This document shows, one piece after another, positions 22,556 to 27,243 of a DNA stretch of 27,243 nucleotides. The number at the start of each line of letters is the position of its first letter. The stretch's first letter is position 1. The stretch is from CAJPSE01 sp963514535 (GTDB taxonomy: Bacteria; Synergistota; Synergistia; Synergistales; Aminobacteriaceae), in the NCBI GenBank assembly GCA_963514535.1, contig CAUPUB010000023.1:1-27243 (forward strand), read 5' to 3'. The notes below the pieces were generated by a model. That model saw only the letters and a list, made by a program, of their open reading frames with translations, did not search any database and was not told the origin of the DNA. The translations under genes were made by a program, and so were the position numbers.

Positions 22556-24130
22556 CTACTCCTCGAAATAGGCCGTGGCGAAGGTGTGAACGTCGAAGGG
22601 ACTGCTGATGAACCCCTTGACGGACTTCTGGACCCCAACGAGGGACTCGTCGTTATGCAGAAGGATCATCGGGCACTGCTCGTTGATGTAGAGCTGCATG
22701 TCTTTGTAGGCCTTCTCGCGGTCCGGGCCGTCGGGCATGGACCGCCCCTTGGACAGCAGCTCATCCAGCTTCGCGTCGTTGAAGAAGGTGTAGTTCGTGC
22801 CCGCCCCGGTCTCGAGCAGGCCGGCCACGGCGTAGTCCGGGTCGGGAACGGAGAGCCCCCAGCCCAGGAGGAACAGGTCGTGACTCTTCTTCTGCAGGCC
22901 CTGGATATAAGCCCCCCACTCCAGGACCTTGATCTCGGCGTCGATGCCCAGCTCCTTGAGCTGAGCCTGGATGATCGTCGCCATATCGACGCGCTCCTTA
23001 CGCTCGTTGGTCCAGATCTCGAGCTTCAACCCCTTGGGGTCGACTCCGGCCTCCGCGAAGAGCTTCCTGGCCGCCTCAACGTCCTGCGAGTGCACCGGGA
23101 GCTCGGCGTCGATGGAGTACTTGATCCCGGACGGAATCAGTGTCCGCGGCGTCTTCCCCACGCCGCGGAAGACGGCTTTCTGGATGCCCACGGTGTCGAG
23201 CGCCGCGCTGAAGGCGTTGCGCACGCGGGGGTCGTCGAAGGGCTTCTTGGTCGTGTTGAAGCCCATGTAGGTGGTGGAGGCCAGGGGCTTACGCTGGAGG
23301 ACCAACGCCTCGTTCTCCTCGATGCGCGAGATGTCGTTGTTGATCATGGGGTAGGCGATGTCCACCTCGCCGGTCTCAAGTCCGACCGTGCGCCCCGTCG
23401 GCTCCGGGATGGAACGAAGCACAAGGGTCTTGAACTTCACCTTCTCGCCCCAGTAGTCGTCGAAGCGCTCCAGGGTGTACCGGTCGCTCTTCTGCCAGCT
23501 CACGAACTTGAAGGGACCGGTGCCGACCGCCGTACCGGCGGGCGTACCGTAGTTCTCGCCCTGGGCCTCGACCTCCTTCTTGTTGACGATGGAGCCCCAG
23601 CTGTGGGCCAGGGAGGCAAAGAAGGGGAAGTTCACCTTCTTGAGGTGCAGGACGACCGTATAGTCGTCCAGGACCTCGACGTTATCCAGGTCCTGGGAAT
23701 AAGTCTTGATGTGAGCACCCAGGTCCGTGGTGGCGCGCTCCAGCGAGAACTTGACGTCCTCCGCCTTCAGCTCCTCGCCGTTGTGGAACTTCACGCCCTT
23801 GCGGAGGTACATCTTGTACGCCGTGTCGGAGACGAACTCCCACTTCTCGGCCAGGCCGGGGCGGAAGGAGCCGTCGTCGTTCAGGAAGATGAGGGTGTCG
23901 TAGACCTGACGACAGGCGCGGGAACTGGGGTAATCGTTGTGGCGGATGGGATCGAACATGGTCGCGTCGTACTGGTCGGCCACGACCAGCGTGTCCCGCT
24001 GTTCCTTGGCCGCCGGCTGTCTTTCGGACGCAGCGGGTTCCACCGGCTGTTCCTGGGACTTGAAGTACATAAACCCTCCAACCGCAAGGACCAGCACCAC
24101 GAGCAGCAACACGAAATTATTCTTCTTCAA
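22556..24130 (-). CDS. ABC transporter substrate-binding protein, family 5 (DppA/OppA type)
   Basis: The 524-residue extracytoplasmic peptide receptor for the adjacent importer. Family 5 motifs are clear: DTLVVADQYDATMFDPI near the N-terminus, LAEKWEFVSDTAYKMYLRKG, VKFHNGEELKAEDVKFSLER, TGPFKFVSW, and RNAFSAALDTVGIQKAVFRG. It starts at a TTG preceded by AGGAGAGGA. The N-terminus (MKKNNFVLLLVVLVLAVGGF) is hydrophobic but has no lipobox cysteine, so it is either cleaved and periplasmic or held by an uncleaved anchor. The amidohydrolase gene lies 69 bp upstream on the same strand, which suggests cotranscription. Whether it binds dipeptides, oligopeptides or another solute cannot be told. Confidence 0.93.
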   Translation of the reverse strand: MKKNNFVLLLVVLVLAVGGFMYFKSQEQPVEPAASERQPAAKEQRDTLVVADQYDATMFDPIRHNDYPSSRACRQVYDTLIFLNDDGSFRPGLAEKWEFVSDTAYKMYLRKGVKFHNGEELKAEDVKFSLERATTDLGAHIKTYSQDLDNVEVLDDYTVVLHLKKVNFPFFASLAHSWGSIVNKKEVEAQGENYGTPAGTAVGTGPFKFVSWQKSDRYTLERFDDYWGEKVKFKTLVLRSIPEPTGRTVGLETGEVDIAYPMINNDISRIEENEALVLQRKPLASTTYMGFNTTKKPFDDPRVRNAFSAALDTVGIQKAVFRGVGKTPRTLIPSGIKYSIDAELPVHSQDVEAARKLFAEAGVDPKGLKLEIWTNERKERVDMATIIQAQLKELGIDAEIKVLEWGAYIQGLQKKSHDLFLLGWGLSVPDPDYAVAGLLETGAGTNYTFFNDAKLDELLSKGRSMPDGPDREKAYKDMQLYINEQCPMILLHNDESLVGVQKSVKGFISSPFDVHTFATAYFEE

Positions 24131-24199
24131 CGCTATCCTCTCCTCTTTTCATTTTCCCCCCGAGCCCGGAGGGATGGAAAACTCAAAAGGCACAGCCCC

Positions 24200-25369
24200 T
24201 CAGCGGCTGTAGACCTCCGCGCCGTCGATGAAGGTCTTGACGACGTGCGTCCGCGCATCCAGAGGGTCCCCGTCCCAGACCACCAGGTCGGCGTCCTTGC
24301 CGGGCTCGATGGACCCCATCCGCTTCTCCAGCCCCAGATGCTCGGCGGCATACAGGGTCACCGCCCTGAGCGCCTCGTCCGGGGGCAGCCCCGCCTTCAC
24401 GGCCAGAGAGGCGCAGACGATCTGATGCTCGATGGGGATGACCGGGTGGTCCGTGATGATGCAGAAGTGGACCCCGGCCCTCCAGAGTGTCACGGGCGTA
24501 TCCCAGGACTTGTTGCGGAGCTCTATCTTGGGTTTCGACGAGAGCGTCGGCCCCACGGCGGCAAAGACCTTCTTCTCCGCCAGCCAGGGTGCGATGAGGT
24601 GTCCCTCCGTACAGTGCTCGATGGTGTAGCGCAGGGAAAACTCCTCGGAGATGCGGACCGCCGTCTGGATGTCGTCCAGGCGATGACAGTGGACCCGGAA
24701 CGGCATCGTCCCGTCCAGGACGGAGAGAAGCGCCTCCAGCCCCAGGTCGCGGTCGAAGGGCTCCCCCTTCTTTGCCGCGGCATCACGCTTCGCCCCGTAG
24801 TTCCGCGCCCTCACGAAGGCGTCGCGCATCAGCCAGGCGTTCCCCATGCGGGTGTTCGGCAGCTTGCCCTTGGAATTGTAGACGCGCACCGGGTTCTCCC
24901 CCAAGGCGGCCTTCATCGCGGAGCACGGCAGGACCGCCATCCTCTCCACGATGTCGGGCTTCGTCTTGACCACCATTCCCTGACCGCCGATGACGTTACC
25001 GCTCCCCGGCAACGTCTGCACGCAGGTCACGCCGCCCGAGAGGGCGTCGGAAAAGGACGTGTCCCCGGGATAGAGGCCGTCGAGAATACGAAGCTGGGGC
25101 AGCACGGGTTCCACCATGTCGTTGGCGTCCTGCATGTCCTCGGGGAACCCCTCGTTGTAGGTCCCCATGTGGACGTGGGCGTCGATCAGCCCCGGTGTGA
25201 CGAGGCACCCTCCGAGATCGGCGACGTCGGCCCCCGACGGAACGGGGACGTCCTCCCCCACCTGGGCGATACGGCCATTCTCCAGGACGATGACGCCCTT
25301 CCTCAGGCGTTGCCCCGTACCCGTCCAGACCTCGGCCCCCACGAGATATTTTTTGTCAGTGGAACTCAA
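24200..25369 (-). CDS. Metal-dependent amidohydrolase (imidazolonepropionase-like)
   Basis: A 389-residue TIM-barrel amidohydrolase. The metal-binding HxH is H65/H67 in TPGLIDAHVHMG. Later ligands are likely in FRVHCHR (H227/H229), YTIEHC (H252) and CIITDHP (D307), and the C-terminal SIEPGKDADLVVWDGDP is typical of the superfamily. There is no signal peptide, so it is cytoplasmic. The start is TTG 25369. It is first in the unit with the peptide-binding protein. A role in hydrolysing an imported cyclic or N-blocked amino acid derivative or peptide is a guess from context; imidazolonepropionase itself is unlikely because no other histidine-degradation gene is near. Confidence 0.87.
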   Translation of the reverse strand: MSSTDKKYLVGAEVWTGTGQRLRKGVIVLENGRIAQVGEDVPVPSGADVADLGGCLVTPGLIDAHVHMGTYNEGFPEDMQDANDMVEPVLPQLRILDGLYPGDTSFSDALSGGVTCVQTLPGSGNVIGGQGMVVKTKPDIVERMAVLPCSAMKAALGENPVRVYNSKGKLPNTRMGNAWLMRDAFVRARNYGAKRDAAAKKGEPFDRDLGLEALLSVLDGTMPFRVHCHRLDDIQTAVRISEEFSLRYTIEHCTEGHLIAPWLAEKKVFAAVGPTLSSKPKIELRNKSWDTPVTLWRAGVHFCIITDHPVIPIEHQIVCASLAVKAGLPPDEALRAVTLYAAEHLGLEKRMGSIEPGKDADLVVWDGDPLDARTHVVKTFIDGAEVYSR

Positions 25370-25494
25370 GTACTCGCCCCCCTGGAAAGGTTAAATCAGC
25401 TTTTCTCCTAAATCGCATGGTTTTCTCAAGACGGCCTCTGCCCTCCGCTCCCCGGCCATCCGAGACCACGCGCAAAATCTCCCCTCGTCCGGTT

Positions 25495-25525
25495 ATTATA
25501 GCGTATCGCTTCCCGTCCCCGTCAA
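25495..25525 (-). promoter_or_regulatory. Promoter for the amidohydrolase/binding protein unit
   Basis: On the minus strand TTGACG (25525-25520) and a perfect TATAAT (25500-25495) are 19 bp apart. The -10 is preceded by CGC, as in the divergent promoter 50 bp away. Confidence 0.5.
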
Positions 25526-25550
25526 GGGACGCGGAACACGGGGAATGCGC

Positions 25551-25556
25551 TATAAT
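25551..25556 (+). promoter_or_regulatory. -10 of the MATE gene promoter
   Basis: A perfect TATAAT in the context CGCTATAAT, about 92 bp before ATG 25649. No good -35 is seen at 16-18 bp. Confidence 0.5.
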
Positions 25557-25648
25557 GGCCTGGCCCGACGATTCCTCCTCCCCCCCGGCCGCGAGCGAGG
25601 ATGGGCGCCCCCTGTTTTTGCATTACATTCTCATTCGGGAGGAAACGC

Positions 25649-27079
25649 ATGACCGAGCTGCCGAAGATTCAAGAAGCCGTTTCCCCCCGCCCCTGGGCGT
25701 CCCTTCTCTCCGGCCGCGCCGACCTCGAGAACGACAGCCCCATGAGGGCGCTGATCGTCCTGGCCGTGCCCTCGGTGGGGCTCTTCCTGTTCAACACCCT
25801 GCTGGGGCTGGTGGACACCATCTTCGTCTCCTGGCTGGGTGAGCTGCCCATGGCCGCCATGTCCTTCAACCTGCCCGTCAACCTGTGCGCCTTCGCCACA
25901 CTCGAGTGTGTGGGTGGCGGCGCGGCCGCCCTCATGGGTCGCCATCTGGGGCAGCATGACCCCGATACCGCCCGGCACGTCGCGCGCAGCGCCCTGGCCC
26001 TGCTCTACCTCATCTGCCTTCTGTCCGTGCCAATGCTCCTGCCCCCGGTATCGGGCGCCCTGTTCGGGACGCTCGGGGCCGGGGGCGACCCCGAGCTGCT
26101 GCGGCTGTGCTGGCTCTACAACCTCTGGACGCCGATCATGCTGCCGTTCATCGGCTACACCTACATCGCCAACACCACCGCCCGCGCCCAGGGGGACACT
26201 CTGACACCCTTCAAGGCTATCGCCCTCGCGAATACGGTCAACATGCTCCTTGATCCGCTCTTCATCTTCACGTTCGGCTGGGGCATATCGGGCGCGGCCG
26301 CCGCAACCTGCCTTTCGCGGGTCGTCTCGGTGCTCTACCTCCTGAGGAAGATGCCGCGCATCAGCGCCATCCCCGTGCCGCCCCTGCTCCATCCCAGGAC
26401 GGAGCTCTGCGCCTGGTGGGGTCCCATCCTCCGGATCGGCGTCCCCATAGCCCTGACGACGGCCAGCGTGGCCCTGGGGATGGGCGGGACCAACAGCATC
26501 CTGATGCACTACGGACACCGCGCGGTCTCCGCCTGGATGTTGGGTATGAGGGTGGAGGACCTGGCGTTCAACTTCCTCTTCGGCCTCTACATGGCGCTCA
26601 TCCCCTACGTCGCCTACAACTACGGCAGGCGGGACCTGGACCGCATGACCGCGGGACTGCGCTCCGCGCTCCTGTTGGGCATGATCCTGATGAGCTCTAT
26701 CGGTGCGGTCATCTACGTCTGGCCAAGGCTCTTCCTGGGGATCTTCCGCCCCTCGCAGGAGACGGCCGAGATGGCCGTCCGGGCCATCAGGGCGTCCGCG
26801 CCCTCCTATCCGTGCAGCGTCTTTCTGATCCTTGTCGGCGCGTTCTTCGTCGGCATCGGACAGTCGCTCTACGGGACGATCGTCCAGATCCTGCGCTCCA
26901 TCGTCTTCCGCATCTCCACGGCCTGGCTCTTTTTCCTGTGGTTCGCCCCGCAGTATATCTGGTGGTTCCAGTCCCTCGCGGCCTTCCTCGGCAGCCTGGT
27001 GGCCCTGACGTTCCTCGCCCTGGTCCTGCGGCGACTGAGGGAGTCGCTGAGGCCGGAGGCGGACGGGTCGGGCGTATAA
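25649..27079 (+). CDS. MATE family efflux transporter
   Basis: A 476-residue inner-membrane cation/drug antiporter of the multidrug and toxic compound extrusion family. The product is hydrophobic throughout, with about 12 predicted membrane segments in two similar halves. Family features include LIVLAVPSVGLFLFNTLLGLVD near the N-terminus, then LPVNLCAFATLECVGGGAAALMGRHLG, and RAQGDTLTPFKAI before ANTVNMLLDPLFIF. ATG 25649 is chosen because GGGAGG (25637-25642) is ideally placed. An in-frame ATG at 25601 lacks a ribosome binding site and would add a non-hydrophobic lead. The exported substrate is unknown. It is divergent from the amidohydrolase unit. Confidence 0.93.
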   Translation: MTELPKIQEAVSPRPWASLLSGRADLENDSPMRALIVLAVPSVGLFLFNTLLGLVDTIFVSWLGELPMAAMSFNLPVNLCAFATLECVGGGAAALMGRHLGQHDPDTARHVARSALALLYLICLLSVPMLLPPVSGALFGTLGAGGDPELLRLCWLYNLWTPIMLPFIGYTYIANTTARAQGDTLTPFKAIALANTVNMLLDPLFIFTFGWGISGAAAATCLSRVVSVLYLLRKMPRISAIPVPPLLHPRTELCAWWGPILRIGVPIALTTASVALGMGGTNSILMHYGHRAVSAWMLGMRVEDLAFNFLFGLYMALIPYVAYNYGRRDLDRMTAGLRSALLLGMILMSSIGAVIYVWPRLFLGIFRPSQETAEMAVRAIRASAPSYPCSVFLILVGAFFVGIGQSLYGTIVQILRSIVFRISTAWLFFLWFAPQYIWWFQSLAAFLGSLVALTFLALVLRRLRESLRPEADGSGV

Positions 27080-27082
27080 CGC

Positions 27083-27088
27083 TATAAT
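27083..27088 (+). promoter_or_regulatory. -10 of a promoter after the MATE gene
   Basis: TATAAT in the context CGCTATAAT, four bases after the MATE stop codon. It would drive the fragment at 27188 with a leader of about 90 nt. No clear -35 is visible. Confidence 0.45.
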
Positions 27089-27122
27089 AAGAGAAGTGAA
27101 ATGTTACCGTCACAAGAGACCG

Positions 27123-27161
27123 GGAACGAATGGCCGGCGCCGCGGTGCCGGCGCGTGTTCC
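27123..27161 (+). terminator. GC-rich hairpin between the MATE gene and the terminal fragment
   Basis: GGAAC (27123-27127) pairs with GTTCC (27157-27161), and inside it GCCGGC (27133-27138) pairs with GCCGGC (27147-27152). It is weak as a terminator because no T-run follows. It lies in the leader of the downstream gene and could also be regulatory. Confidence 0.35.
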
Positions 27162-27187
27162 GTTCGGATCTGGAGGGATTTCTTTTG

Positions 27188-27243
27188 TTGAAATGTGGAA
27201 TCGTCGGCCTACTCCAGATTCCTGATGGGGCTTCGCCCCATAC
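27188..27243 (+). pseudogene. ychF: Possible 5' fragment of ychF (Obg-family GTPase) running into a repeat
   Basis: GGAGGG (27172-27177) sits 10 bp before a TTG that opens MKCGIVGL, the characteristic YchF/OLA1 N-terminus just before its P-loop (PNVGKST). Instead of the P-loop the frame continues LQIPDGASPH, encoded by a GC-rich hairpin (ATGGGG-CTTCG-CCCCAT at 27224-27240) ending in CATAC. The window ends there. Either a repeat interrupts ychF, or the sequence was joined wrongly at an assembly edge. The identification rests on eight residues, so it is tentative. Confidence 0.42.

Noticed and set aside
22586..25411. 941-codon open frame on the plus strand
   Set aside because: It lies antisense to the binding protein and amidohydrolase genes, which have clear family motifs. 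Its composition (rich in Arg, His, Val, Leu) is typical of a GC-rich shadow frame.

Overview
The window most likely comes from a high-GC member of the Synergistota (Fretibacterium/Cloacibacillus-like; genus is a guess). The main reason is that four proteins end in the Synerg-CTERM sorting signal: a GG-C motif, a short hydrophobic segment, then a basic tail. The peptide-scavenging gene content (PepT, a Dpp/Opp transporter, D-serine ammonia-lyase) fits an amino-acid-fermenting anaerobe. GTG and TTG starts are frequent. No rRNA, tRNA, CRISPR array or transposase gene was found.

Layout. 1-1353: tail of an unknown membrane protein, then tsaE and tsaB (t6A tRNA modification). 1619-2941: dsdA. 3118-5149: histidine phosphatase, a small sigma-70-family factor and a SAM methyltransferase, closed by a strong hairpin terminator. 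5257-16672: a cell-surface island. On the minus strand lie an internally duplicated unknown protein, a right-handed beta-helix protein and a translationally coupled subtilase. On the plus strand, divergent across a roughly 0.7 kb regulatory gap, lies a second, paralogous beta-helix protein. All four have signal peptides, Pro-rich linkers and Synerg-CTERM tails. Three also share a domain of about 125 residues just before the sorting signal that I cannot assign to a named family. 16818-25369: pepT, then the peptide transporter block dppBCDF, its solute-binding protein and an amidohydrolase, all on the minus strand. 25649-27079: a MATE exporter. The window ends in a short fragment that looks like the start of ychF running into a GC-rich hairpin repeat.

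How the genes fit together. The island looks like a module of secreted, C-terminally anchored proteins: adhesin-like beta-helices, a protease and an unknown partner. It has its own promoters and a clear operator-like palindrome. The dpp/pepT/amidohydrolase group imports and breaks down peptides.

The most notable non-coding feature is a 124-bp palindromic element present twice (18083-18206 and 22324-22447), in the same orientation, bracketing dppBCDF. Between the copies, three base pairs of the predicted hairpin change on both sides, which points to selection on structure. The 276-bp triplicated domain in the plus-strand beta-helix gene is a visible product of unequal crossing-over.
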